7,663 nt of DNA. Source: Bacteroidota bacterium. Its GTDB lineage: Bacteria; Bacteroidota; Kryptoniia; Kryptoniales; JAKASW01. Within the stretch, counting starts at the first letter, position 1; every line of letters begins with the position of its first letter. The stretch covers positions 1-7,663 of the forward strand of contig JAJYGB010000356.1 of NCBI GenBank assembly GCA_021785235.1, given 5' to 3'. Shown in pieces: positions 1-6,880 of the stretch. The position numbers were made by a program, and so were the translations under genes. The notes beneath the pieces are model-generated. The model saw only the letters and a program-made list of their open reading frames with translations, did no database searches and was not told the origin of the DNA.

Positions 1-495
1 ATCAGGATAGACATGACTCCTATGGTTGACGTTGCTATGCTGCTTCTGACATTCTTCATGATGACCACCCAATTCAAGCCGCCGCAGGCAGTGGAGATTT
101 CTCTGCCGTCTTCTGATAAAGCGGCGCAGCTGCCTGAAAGCGGAGTCCTTACTGTAAACATCGACACGACGGGACAGATCTTCATGGGAGTGGACCAGCA
201 GCAAATAATGAAAGCTCTTTTCGAGCCATTATACCCGAACGGCTATCCGGACAAGGACGGTAAACTCATCCCTGTCTATCTCGTGCCTGCCGTAAGGGTA
301 CAGGAGAAAGACTTAGCCCAACTCGTGGTCCAGGCACGTATTCAGAACATCAGGTTGATAACCGTCATCAAGGCTGACAGGGATGCCGATTATGGACCGG
401 TGATGGACGTGATGAACGACCTTCAGAAGGCCCAGGTTTCCAGGTTCAGTCTACAAACTCAGCTCCGCGGAAGCGGAAGCGGTAAGGAGGGTTAG
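1..495 (+). CDS. exbD: ExbD/TolR family biopolymer transport protein (5' partial)
   Basis: This is an inner-membrane subunit of an ExbB-ExbD-TonB motor, which uses the proton gradient to energise outer-membrane transport. The reading frame is open from base 1, which encodes IRIDMTPMVDVAM, so the gene starts upstream. Alignment with the next gene suggests about 24 cytoplasmic residues are missing, and the ATG at 13 is internal. The visible part begins at the single transmembrane helix (window residues 8-25). D10 in MVDVAM matches the conserved membrane aspartate of the family that carries protons. The remaining ~135 residues are the periplasmic domain. Compared with the second ExbD, this domain has a longer middle segment around window residues 70-95 (PLYPNGYPDKDGK). 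The stop is 2 bases before the next ATG, so the two are co-transcribed. The family call is firm; TolR rather than ExbD is less likely, because tonB follows. Confidence 0.93.
   Translation: MRIDMTPMVDVAMLLLTFFMMTTQFKPPQAVEISLPSSDKAAQLPESGVLTVNIDTTGQIFMGVDQQQIMKALFEPLYPNGYPDKDGKLIPVYLVPAVRVQEKDLAQLVVQARIQNIRLITVIKADRDADYGPVMDVMNDLQKAQVSRFSLQTQLRGSGSGKEG
484..490 (+). promoter_or_regulatory. Ribosome binding site of the second exbD
   Basis: AAGGAGG lies 7 bases upstream of the ATG at 498 and sits inside the last codons of the preceding exbD. It fixes the start of the second ExbD and suggests tight translational linkage of the pair. Confidence 0.8.
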
Positions 496-497
496 AA

Positions 498-992
498 ATG
501 GCTGATGTGCAAGTTGCCGAACCTCACGGTAAAAAGAAGGGTGGACATAAGAAGAAACGAAGGATTAATATCCGCATCGACATGACGCCGATGGTGGACG
601 TCGCGTTTCTTCTCCTGACGTTCTTCATGTTGACAACCGCTTTCAGCCGCCCGCAGGCGATGGAAATAAACCTTCCGCCCGGCGACACGAAGGTTGAAAT
701 CGCGGCTTCAAACCTGATGACGCTCAGAGTGACTCCCGACGGATCGATCTACTGGAGTATCGGCACCCAGCCGCCTCAGAAAGTGGCGTGGGCCGACTTC
801 CGTAAATTGATAATCGACGATAATAAAGCTAATCCGCGCCTGGTCACGCTTATAAAGGTTGACAGGAAAGCGAAGTACCAGGACATGATAAACATAATCG
901 ATGAACTGAACCTTGACAACGTGACGCGCTTTAGTCTGGCGCCTATGACGCCTGAAGATCAGCAAGTGCTTGCGAAGGTTGGCGCACAATGA
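498..992 (+). CDS. exbD: ExbD/TolR family biopolymer transport protein (second copy)
   Basis: This is a complete ExbD of 164 residues, a usual length for the family. The N-terminus is a very basic cytoplasmic tail (residues 11-26, rich in K, R and H). It is followed by one transmembrane helix at about residues 32-49, with the conserved proton-carrying aspartate at D34 (MVDVAF), and then a periplasmic domain to residue 164. The membrane segment is almost identical in protein to that of the upstream ExbD, while the codons differ at many silent positions. The periplasmic domains have diverged, so this looks like an old duplication kept by selection. The start is supported by AAGGAGG 7 bases upstream. 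tonB follows after 18 bases. The motor is inferred to include an ExbB encoded upstream of the window. Tandem exbD genes are common in the Bacteroidota group and may form a heteromeric ExbD pair in the motor, which is inference. Confidence 0.95.
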   Translation: MADVQVAEPHGKKKGGHKKKRRINIRIDMTPMVDVAFLLLTFFMLTTAFSRPQAMEINLPPGDTKVEIAASNLMTLRVTPDGSIYWSIGTQPPQKVAWADFRKLIIDDNKANPRLVTLIKVDRKAKYQDMINIIDELNLDNVTRFSLAPMTPEDQQVLAKVGAQ

Positions 993-1000
993 AAAGGAGG
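992..1000 (+). promoter_or_regulatory. Strong Shine-Dalgarno of tonB
   Basis: AAAAGGAGG is followed by TTGATCT, close to a full complement of the 16S rRNA 3' tail. It begins within the exbD stop codon, 10 bases from the ATG at 1011. A second ATG at 1017 would be 16 bases away, so 1011 is preferred as the tonB start. Confidence 0.85.
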
Positions 1001-1010
1001 TTGATCTAAT

Positions 1011-1754
1011 ATGGCAATGAAGAAAGTGTCCGAAAACGCGCAGGCCGGCGGGACGTACGGTGCCCCGCTACTGAAGCGTCTCGCCCAGAAGTATACCGGT
1101 CTCGGTTTGGCAATCGCCATCGCGGTGCACTTCGCCGGCGTGGGAGCTTACTGGGGTGCGCAATACCTGAATCGCGAAGACGATAACGCGCCCATGGTGA
1201 GGGTATTGAAGTACAGCGAACTCGGCCCGCCGCCTTCGATCACAAATCAGCAGGCGCTGCCCCAGGTCGCCGTCTCGACTCCGATGGCGAAACCGAACGT
1301 CGGCATTCCCGTGCCAGTTCCCGACGCGGAAGTGTCGCCGGAGCAGACGATCGCCACGCAGCAGGAACTCAGTAAGATCGCGGGTCCCATGACGCAGGGC
1401 AGCGGAGGCGACTCGGTCGGCGTCTCGATGGGAAATTTCAAGGTTCCCGACGACGGGCCCCCGCCTGATTTCGTACCTGTGGAGAAGGAGCCGCAAATCA
1501 TTAAACAGGTGGTTCCAAAGTATCCGGAGCTGGCTCAGAGAGCCGGTATCGAGGGCAGAGTAATCGTGAAGATATGGGTTGATAAGGACGGAAAACCGCA
1601 CAAAGCCATCGTTATGAAGAGCGATGCGGAAATTTTCAATCAGCCTTCGATTGACGCTGCTATGCAGTACCGCTTTACGCCTGCTATCATGAACAAGGGT
1701 CCGGTCGCAGTCTGGGTCGTGATACCCTTTACGTTCAAACTCAAGCAGCAATAA
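1011..1754 (+). CDS. tonB: TonB family energy transducer
   Basis: This protein spans the inner membrane and periplasm and passes energy from the ExbB/ExbD motor to TonB-dependent outer-membrane receptors. It has 247 residues: a cytoplasmic N-terminus (1-28), one transmembrane helix (about 29-52), a proline-containing linker (about 72-160) and the TonB C-terminal domain (about 160-247). H40 within the helix corresponds to the conserved membrane histidine of TonB. The serine usually found four residues earlier is alanine here (A36). The C-terminal domain shows the family pattern PKYPELAQRAGIEG (169-182), then IWVDKDGKP (188-196) and YRFTPA (220-225), and ends in VVIPFTFKL. The linker has only short proline clusters (GPPP at 72-75, PVPVP at 100-104, GPPPDF at 149-154) and not the long EP/KP repeats of the E. 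coli protein. No receptor gene is in the window, so the substrate is unknown. Confidence 0.94.
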   Translation: MAMKKVSENAQAGGTYGAPLLKRLAQKYTGLGLAIAIAVHFAGVGAYWGAQYLNREDDNAPMVRVLKYSELGPPPSITNQQALPQVAVSTPMAKPNVGIPVPVPDAEVSPEQTIATQQELSKIAGPMTQGSGGDSVGVSMGNFKVPDDGPPPDFVPVEKEPQIIKQVVPKYPELAQRAGIEGRVIVKIWVDKDGKPHKAIVMKSDAEIFNQPSIDAAMQYRFTPAIMNKGPVAVWVVIPFTFKLKQQ

Positions 1755-1821
1755 CGGCCAGTCAGCTCAAATCCGGCCCCGAGGTACTACGAGCAAGCTG
1801 TCTAAATATATTGCATACTTA

Positions 1822-1989
1822 ATGTCCGCCGTGTTTTTTTTCGGCGGACTTTTTGTTATTTTTGGAGCGTATTTTCGGGAGCGCTTCCCGGAGCAATTCA
1901 GGATTACGCTAGGAATTGTGCTTGTGCTCTGGGGAATCTACCGTTATTTAGTCACTCAGACCAAATCAAGGCAAGATGGCGATCAGTAA
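1822..1989 (+). CDS. Small two-helix membrane protein
   Basis: This 55-residue reading frame lies between tonB and the pstS-like gene. Two hydrophobic segments are visible, about residues 3-18 (rich in F, G and V) and 28-44 (ITLGIVLVLWGIYRYLV). They are separated by a short charged loop, RERFPEQFR (19-27), and followed by a polar tail. The pattern 'RI-LG-hydrophobic-WGIYRY' resembles small hypothetical membrane proteins found in Bacteroidota genomes, recalled from memory and not checked. The stop at 1987-1989 overlaps the next gene by 14 bases. ATG at 1822 is the first standard start in the frame but has no visible Shine-Dalgarno. The frame is open upstream to 1723, and a CTG at 1798 would give the natural-looking start MSKYIAYLMSAV, with GAGG at 1781-1784 13 bases before it. 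The function is unknown; a scaffold or assembly role for its neighbours is a guess. Confidence 0.65.
   Translation: MSAVFFFGGLFVIFGAYFRERFPEQFRITLGIVLVLWGIYRYLVTQTKSRQDGDQ
1824..1854 (+). terminator. Intrinsic terminator-like hairpin between tonB and the pstS-like unit
   Basis: A perfect 8-bp GC-rich stem pairs GTCCGCCG (1824-1831) with CGGCGGAC (1842-1849). The 10-base loop is mostly T, and five T follow at 1850-1854, with more T-rich sequence to 1863. It lies 70 bases after the tonB stop, where an operon terminator would be expected. The stem also overlaps the first codons of the small gene at 1822-1989, so translation there and hairpin formation should exclude each other. It may act as a partial or regulated terminator. 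Confidence 0.75.
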
Positions 1990-2941
1990 ACGTGTCCTCT
2001 TATACGCGGCGGCTCTGGCCCTACTCGTTGCTTCCTGCAACCTGAAGAAGCGCGCCCCGGAAGCTTCCCCAACCGAAGGTAACCTCGACGTTTATTGCGC
2101 CGAGTCTGTCTCGCCCGCGGTCACCAAGATCGCCGACCAATTCATGAATCTGTATTCAAAGGCACATATCACCGTCCACCCAGTGCCGACGAGGGTGGCG
2201 ATAGCGAAGCTTCTTAACGGCGAGACGACTCTCGTTGTGGCTTCAAGATATTTCAACCAGGGCGAGCTGGACGTAATGAAGAAGTATAAGATAGAAGCGG
2301 ACTCGCTCAGGGTTGCCCTCGACGGGATCGCCGTCATCGTCAATGCCAGGAACCACATTCCGAGGCTGAACACCGATCAACTCCGTAATGTGTTCACCGG
2401 CAAGACGAAGTTGTGGGGAAAGCTATACCCGGGTTTCCAGGGAAAGATAATTCCCGCCCTTGAGAGCCCCAACTCCGGAACGCTCGAGATGTTCAAGGAT
2501 ATGGTTCTGGGGAACGAGAATTTCACCGAAGCGTATCCGTGCACGACAATGGCGAATGTATACACATTCGTCCGTGAGACGCGGAACGCAATCGGCCTGG
2601 TCAGTTCCAACTGGCTGAATTCCGGACCCGACCTTTTGCCTGGCAAAGAACCCCCGCCGCGGGCGATTGATATCGCGCAGGTCGATTCAAGCATGATGAA
2701 ATACGTTGATCCCAATTCTTTTGGGAGTTATTACTATCCGTATCAGGCCCATGTCTATCGGCACTACTACCCGTTGACAAGACCTATCTATTTTCTAACT
2801 CGTGACCTCAATGATGGACTGGGAGCCGGATTTCTGACGTTTGCCGCGAGCGCCTCCGGTCAGCAAATTTTCCTTAACAACGGGCTTGTTCCGGCCACCA
2901 TGCCTGTAAGACTTGTTCAATTAAACGACCAACCACTATGA
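1976..2941 (+). CDS. PstS-like periplasmic binding lipoprotein
   Basis: This 321-residue protein has the type II periplasmic binding fold of the PstS (phosphate-binding) family. A lipoprotein signal is clear: KR at 5-6, a hydrophobic stretch to residue 20, and the lipobox V-A-S-C with the lipidated cysteine at C21. Family-like blocks follow in order: ESVSPAVTKIADQF (43-56), VVASRYFNQGEL (87-98), VALDGIAVIVN (113-123), LNTDQLRNVFTGKTKLW (131-147), SPNSGT (164-169), AIGLVSSNW (205-213), YYPLTRPIYFLTRD (264-277) and GQQIFLNNGLVP (295-306). In E. coli PstS the motif before SGT holds a phosphate-binding Arg and Asp (RADGSGT). Here the aligned residues are E163 and P165, so phosphate binding is doubtful. 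No ABC permease or ATPase genes follow. A weak AAGG precedes the ATG, and the upstream small gene overlaps by 14 bases, which suggests translational coupling. The fold is confident; the ligand is unknown. Confidence 0.85.
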   Translation: MAISKRVLLYAAALALLVASCNLKKRAPEASPTEGNLDVYCAESVSPAVTKIADQFMNLYSKAHITVHPVPTRVAIAKLLNGETTLVVASRYFNQGELDVMKKYKIEADSLRVALDGIAVIVNARNHIPRLNTDQLRNVFTGKTKLWGKLYPGFQGKIIPALESPNSGTLEMFKDMVLGNENFTEAYPCTTMANVYTFVRETRNAIGLVSSNWLNSGPDLLPGKEPPPRAIDIAQVDSSMMKYVDPNSFGSYYYPYQAHVYRHYYPLTRPIYFLTRDLNDGLGAGFLTFAASASGQQIFLNNGLVPATMPVRLVQLNDQPL

Positions 2942-4635
2942 AGAAATTTGCTATTCTGATCTTCCTACTTGTTCTTTCATCCTTCAGCTTGAAGGCATAC
3001 GCGCAGGATCCTTTGCAGGAAGGAATGGGCCTTCTTGAAAAGAACGACTGCGCCGGTGCGCTCCCTCTATTGAGGCGGGCAGTCGGCGAGAAGCCGAATT
3101 CGGAGCGAGCCAACCTCTACCTCGGCAACGCGTTCCTTTGTCTGAAGAACCTCGACAGTGCCGAGATATTCCTGAGTAAGGCGGTGAGCCTCGACAACGA
3201 GCTGGCCCCGGCGTATTACGGTCTCGGCCAGTTATATATGGCTCAGAAGAAATACACGGATGCATTGAAAAACTATAACCTGGCGATTAACTACGACTCC
3301 AAGAACGAAGAGTACGTTATCTCGCTGGGGGATGCCTACATTGCGGCCGATTCACTCGATCTGGCCATGCAATCGTTTTACAAGGCACGGGATATGAACG
3401 ACAAAGACCCGCGCGCCCTGGAGGGAATAGCGGACGTTTACAAGGCGCAGAATATATATGACCCCGCCATCGAGAATTACAAAGACGCGCTGAAAATCGA
3501 TTCCACAAACATCGCGGTCAGACTGAAACTCGCGAACGCGTATCTGAAGAACAACGACGGCGCGGATGCGTACGAACAATTTCTGAAAGTCTCCGAACTG
3601 GCTCCCACCAATTCCCAGGGCCAATATCAGGCCGGCGATATCCTGTACGTGAACAAGAGGTACAAAGAAGCGTTCCCGTTCTTGAAGAAATATCACGAGC
3701 TCGTTCCTACCGACGAGAAGGCGCTTTACGAGCTGGCCGACTGCGCATATAACGGCCATCTGTTCACCGACGCCGTGAAGTATTATCAGGAGTACATTTC
3801 AAAGAACCCCAACTCGATGGAAGCCAAGAAGTCGCTTGCCGCGTCGTATTACTTCGAGAAACAGGCGGTCGAATCGTACAACCTCTACAAATCCATTCCT
3901 ATAGACTCGATGAATGTCAGGGAACTCGTGAGGTACGGCCTCGCGGCGAACGCCGTTCACGACACCAGTACCACGATAATGGCCTGGTCGCGCGCGGTGA
4001 AGCTGGACACGACGCTGTCCGAAATTGAATATTTCCTCGCAAACACTCTTTTTGCCGACAGGCAGTACAACGAGGCGATCGTGCATTTCCAGAAGCGACT
4101 GGCGATGGATTCAACCGACGTTGCGGCAAGGCTGAACATGGGGCTTTGTTACTTCATCATCCAGAATTACGAAGACGCGGTTTCCGCCCTTAGAGAAGTA
4201 GTGAAACAGAAACCGGACAACTACCAGGGTAACCTCTGGTTGGCGAGGGCGCTTATATTCGACGATTCGCTGGAAGGGGCGAAGGATGTTTACCAGAATT
4301 TTATCAAGATAGCAACAGGGGACACCTCCGGTAATCACTCCGCTGATCTGAACGAGGCGTATCGACAGACCGCGCTTTACGAGATCATTACCGGAAGCAA
4401 GATGGCAAAGGACCGCCCCGACGATGCAAAGAAATACTACGAGGACGCTTTACAAAACCTGATGATCGCCATCAAGTACGACTCGAAGGAATCAAAGACA
4501 CACGCCTTGCTGGCACAGGATTATGCGCTTATGGGTAAGATCGATGAGGCATGCAAAGAGATAAAGATAGTATTGAAGACCGATCCGAAGAACGATCAAA
4601 TGATCAAGCTACAGAAATCGTTAGGCTGCCAATAA
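2938..4635 (+). CDS. Secreted tetratricopeptide repeat (TPR) protein
   Basis: This 565-residue protein starts with a Sec signal peptide (MKKFAILIFLLVLSSFSLKAYA), with predicted cleavage after A22. No lipobox is seen, so a soluble or loosely envelope-attached periplasmic protein is likely. Nearly all of the rest (about 24-556) is TPR helices in units of about 34 residues, roughly 14 of them. Typical helix patterns are NLYLGNAFLCLKNLDSAEIFL (from residue 59), AYYGLGQLYMAQKKYTDAL (92-110) and ARLNMGLCYFIIQNYEDAV (397-415), with the family P/D-x-N turns between units. The phase is interrupted near 460-500 by a polar insert. TPR arrays bind protein partners, so a scaffold role for the Ton or PstS-like proteins is a reasonable inference. 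The start overlaps the previous stop as ATGA (2938-2941), a classic coupled junction, and a strong terminator follows 15 bases after the stop. Confidence 0.93.
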   Translation: MKKFAILIFLLVLSSFSLKAYAQDPLQEGMGLLEKNDCAGALPLLRRAVGEKPNSERANLYLGNAFLCLKNLDSAEIFLSKAVSLDNELAPAYYGLGQLYMAQKKYTDALKNYNLAINYDSKNEEYVISLGDAYIAADSLDLAMQSFYKARDMNDKDPRALEGIADVYKAQNIYDPAIENYKDALKIDSTNIAVRLKLANAYLKNNDGADAYEQFLKVSELAPTNSQGQYQAGDILYVNKRYKEAFPFLKKYHELVPTDEKALYELADCAYNGHLFTDAVKYYQEYISKNPNSMEAKKSLAASYYFEKQAVESYNLYKSIPIDSMNVRELVRYGLAANAVHDTSTTIMAWSRAVKLDTTLSEIEYFLANTLFADRQYNEAIVHFQKRLAMDSTDVAARLNMGLCYFIIQNYEDAVSALREVVKQKPDNYQGNLWLARALIFDDSLEGAKDVYQNFIKIATGDTSGNHSADLNEAYRQTALYEIITGSKMAKDRPDDAKKYYEDALQNLMIAIKYDSKESKTHALLAQDYALMGKIDEACKEIKIVLKTDPKNDQMIKLQKSLGCQ

Positions 4636-4649
4636 CGATTCTTTCTTTG

Positions 4650-4683
4650 AAGGCGTGATAATACGAATCACGCCTTTTTTTTT
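4650..4683 (+). terminator. Intrinsic terminator after the TPR gene
   Basis: A perfect 10-bp stem pairs AAGGCGTGAT (4650-4659) with ATCACGCCTT (4667-4676) around a 7-base loop. A run of nine T covers 4675-4683. It starts 15 bases after the TPR stop and separates this unit from hppA. Confidence 0.92.
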
Positions 4684-4712
4684 CTTCAGTTATTCCAAAC
4701 AATAATAACCGT

Positions 4713-4720
4713 AAAGGAGG
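4713..4720 (+). promoter_or_regulatory. Shine-Dalgarno that sets the GTG start of hppA
   Basis: AAAGGAGG lies 10 bases before GTG at 4731, the same spacing as for tonB. It decides the unusual start codon. Only 29 bases separate it from the upstream T-run, and no convincing -35/-10 pair was found there. Confidence 0.82.
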
Positions 4721-4730
4721 AAGAACGATT

Positions 4731-6857
4731 GTGGAATTAGCCTTAATTCTGTCGATTAGCGTACTCTCGCTTCTGTTCGCGGTGTACCTCGCTGTTCGAA
4801 TAATGAAACAAGACCGCGGGACACCGGAGATGCAAAAAATCGGGGACGCCATCCGCAAGGGAGCCGAGGCGTTTCTGAGAAGGCAATACTCGACGATCGC
4901 AATGCTGAGTGTTGTAACAGCTGGAATCATATTTGTGCTCTACGCGTTCGTGAGAAGCCCGATGCCGAACGATCCGGTCGACCCGGTGCGTCTGGCTTCA
5001 TACACCGCGCTGGCATTTCTCTTCGGCGCGCTCTGCTCCGGGATCGCCGGCTATATCGGTATGTTTGTCTCAATAAGGGCGAATACGAGGACCGCTAGCG
5101 CGGCAATGACGTCACTCAACCGCGCCCTTCAAATTTCGATGAGAGGTGGTGCCGTCTCCGGTCTGTTTGTGGTGGCTATGAGCCTTCTCGGTGTCGGCGG
5201 ACTCTTCGGGGCGTTGCAGGTCATGGGCACGCCGATCGAGAAGATACCGTTTATGATAGTGGGATTCGGTTTCGGCGCGTCGTTCGTGGCGCTCTTCGCG
5301 CAGCTCGGCGGCGGAATCTATACCAAGGCTGCAGACGTTGGCGCTGACCTCGTTGGAAAGGTCGAAGCCGGTATTCCTGAAGACGACCCGCGTAACCCCG
5401 CGGTGATAGCGGATCTCGTGGGCGACAACGTCGGCGACTGCGCCGGCCGTGGTGCCGACCTGTTCGAGTCGACGGCGGCCGAGAACATCGGAGCGATGAT
5501 CCTCGGTGTCGCGCTGTTCCATTTCTTCGGCCTGAAAGGAATCATGTTCCCGCTGGTTGTCCGCGCTTTCGGTCTCATCGCGTCTATTATCGGCGTGATG
5601 GCCGTCAGGACAAAGGAAGACGTTGATCCGATGAAAGCTTTGAACCGGGGTTATTACATCACATCGGTACTCGCGGCCATCGGTTTCTTCATCGGCTCGC
5701 GCTGGCTGCTCTACACGCCAGATGCCCCCAACGCATGGATGTTCTTCTTCGCGGCGGGTGTGGTCGGAATTCTCACCAGCATAGCATTTGTCTTTATCAC
5801 GCAATACTTCACCGAATACAAATACAGACCGGTCAAATCCATCGCTGAAGCATCCCAGACCGGACCCGCGACAAACATCATCACCGGGTTCGCTGTCGGA
5901 CTCGAGTCGACATGGATGCCTGTTATCACCATATCCGCCGCAATCATCGGCTCATATTACCTCGGACTCGCGACCGGAATTCCGAACGCGGGACTCTTCG
6001 GTACAGCGGTTGCAACAATGGGAATGCTCGGGACGGCGGCGTACATCCTGGCAATGGATACTTTCGGACCCATCACGGATAATGCCGGCGGAATAGTCGA
6101 GATGAGCGGACAGCCGGAGAATGTCAGAAAGAAGACCGACCGCCTCGACGCGATCGGCAACACCACGAAGGCTTTGACGAAAGGCTACGCCATCGGTTCC
6201 GCTGCGCTTGCGGCGTTCCTCCTCTTCTCGGCGTATATCGACGACGTGAATGTGCTTCTGAAGGAGAAGGGCCTGCCGGCGATGACCTCCGTGAACATCG
6301 CGAAGCCCGAGGTATTTGTCGGAGCGCTTCTCGGAGCCGCGCTCGTATTTCTCTTCAGCTCGCTCGCGATAAAGGCAGTCGGCAAAGCAGCGTACTTCGT
6401 CATCAACGATGTGCGGGCGCAGTTCAGGGAGAAGCCGGGAATCCTTGCCGGGACGGAACAGCCCGATTACGGCCGTACCGTTGATATTGTCACGCGCGGT
6501 GCGCTGCGCAGTATGGTTGGCCCCGGCCTTCTTGCGGTCGGAACACCGATCGCTGTCGGAGTAATCTTCAGGCTGTTCAATGTCGGCGCGGAGGCCGTGG
6601 CGGCGCTCCTCATGGTCGGCACGATTGCCGGAATACTAATGGCGATACTTCTCAACAATGGCGGCGGTGCCTGGGATAATGCCAAGAAATTCATCGAGAC
6701 CGGAATGTACGGCGGGAAGAAGAGCGAGTCTCACAAAGCTGCCGTAGTCGGAGACACGGTCGGGGATCCCTTCAAGGACACGGCGGGACCCTCGCTTCAC
6801 GTTTTAATAAAACTCCTTGCGACGATTACGCTTGTTTTGGCGCCTTTGTTCGTCTGA
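4731..6857 (+). CDS. hppA: Membrane-bound ion-pumping pyrophosphatase, K+-independent type
   Basis: This integral membrane enzyme hydrolyses pyrophosphate and uses the energy to pump protons (or, in some families, Na+) out of the cytoplasm. It has 708 residues, the usual bacterial length, with about 16 membrane helices. Catalytic motifs are intact: DVGADLVGKVE (202-212), EDDPRNPAVIAD (217-228), GDNVGD (231-236), DNAGGIVEM (from 450), GNTT (from 476) and GDTVGDPFKDTAGPSLH (674-690). These aspartates bind Mg-pyrophosphate. K480 and T483 in TTKALTKG match the Lys/Thr pair of K+-independent enzymes, where K+-dependent ones have Ala at the first position. L229 in ADLVGDNVGD and R240 in CAGRGADLFES differ from the common ADNVGDNVGD and CAGM forms, which suggests a distinct subfamily. 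The GTG start is set by AAAGGAGG. It is monocistronic between two terminators. Proton pumping is the likeliest activity, but ion specificity cannot be read by eye. Confidence 0.97.
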   Translation: MELALILSISVLSLLFAVYLAVRIMKQDRGTPEMQKIGDAIRKGAEAFLRRQYSTIAMLSVVTAGIIFVLYAFVRSPMPNDPVDPVRLASYTALAFLFGALCSGIAGYIGMFVSIRANTRTASAAMTSLNRALQISMRGGAVSGLFVVAMSLLGVGGLFGALQVMGTPIEKIPFMIVGFGFGASFVALFAQLGGGIYTKAADVGADLVGKVEAGIPEDDPRNPAVIADLVGDNVGDCAGRGADLFESTAAENIGAMILGVALFHFFGLKGIMFPLVVRAFGLIASIIGVMAVRTKEDVDPMKALNRGYYITSVLAAIGFFIGSRWLLYTPDAPNAWMFFFAAGVVGILTSIAFVFITQYFTEYKYRPVKSIAEASQTGPATNIITGFAVGLESTWMPVITISAAIIGSYYLGLATGIPNAGLFGTAVATMGMLGTAAYILAMDTFGPITDNAGGIVEMSGQPENVRKKTDRLDAIGNTTKALTKGYAIGSAALAAFLLFSAYIDDVNVLLKEKGLPAMTSVNIAKPEVFVGALLGAALVFLFSSLAIKAVGKAAYFVINDVRAQFREKPGILAGTEQPDYGRTVDIVTRGALRSMVGPGLLAVGTPIAVGVIFRLFNVGAEAVAALLMVGTIAGILMAILLNNGGGAWDNAKKFIETGMYGGKKSESHKAAVVGDTVGDPFKDTAGPSLHVLIKLLATITLVLAPLFV

Positions 6858-6880
6858 TCGAGTAGAAATATTCACTTTCC

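Noticed and set aside
1068..1751. A 227-codon open frame on the - strand opposite tonB
   Set aside because: It is Arg/His/Leu-rich with no recognisable motif, and tonB on the + strand has a clear domain structure and ribosome binding site.
1011..1754. Assigning TolA/TolR-type (Tol-Pal) identity to the first region
   Set aside because: The C-terminal domain and membrane histidine of the third gene fit TonB, and no tolB or pal follows.
3352..3759. A 135-codon - strand frame with valine/isoleucine-rich sequence opposite the TPR gene
   Set aside because: It mirrors the TPR codon pattern and has no plausible upstream signals of its own.
5112..5804. A 230-codon open frame on the - strand inside hppA
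   Set aside because: Its translation is rich in H, R, E and D without any domain or hydrophobic core, as expected from reading the antisense of a GC-rich membrane-protein gene. It lies wholly within an unambiguous hppA.
5788..6096. A 102-codon + strand frame inside hppA in another phase
   Set aside because: It is Ser/Pro/Arg-rich low-information sequence, overlapping conserved pyrophosphatase coding sequence.
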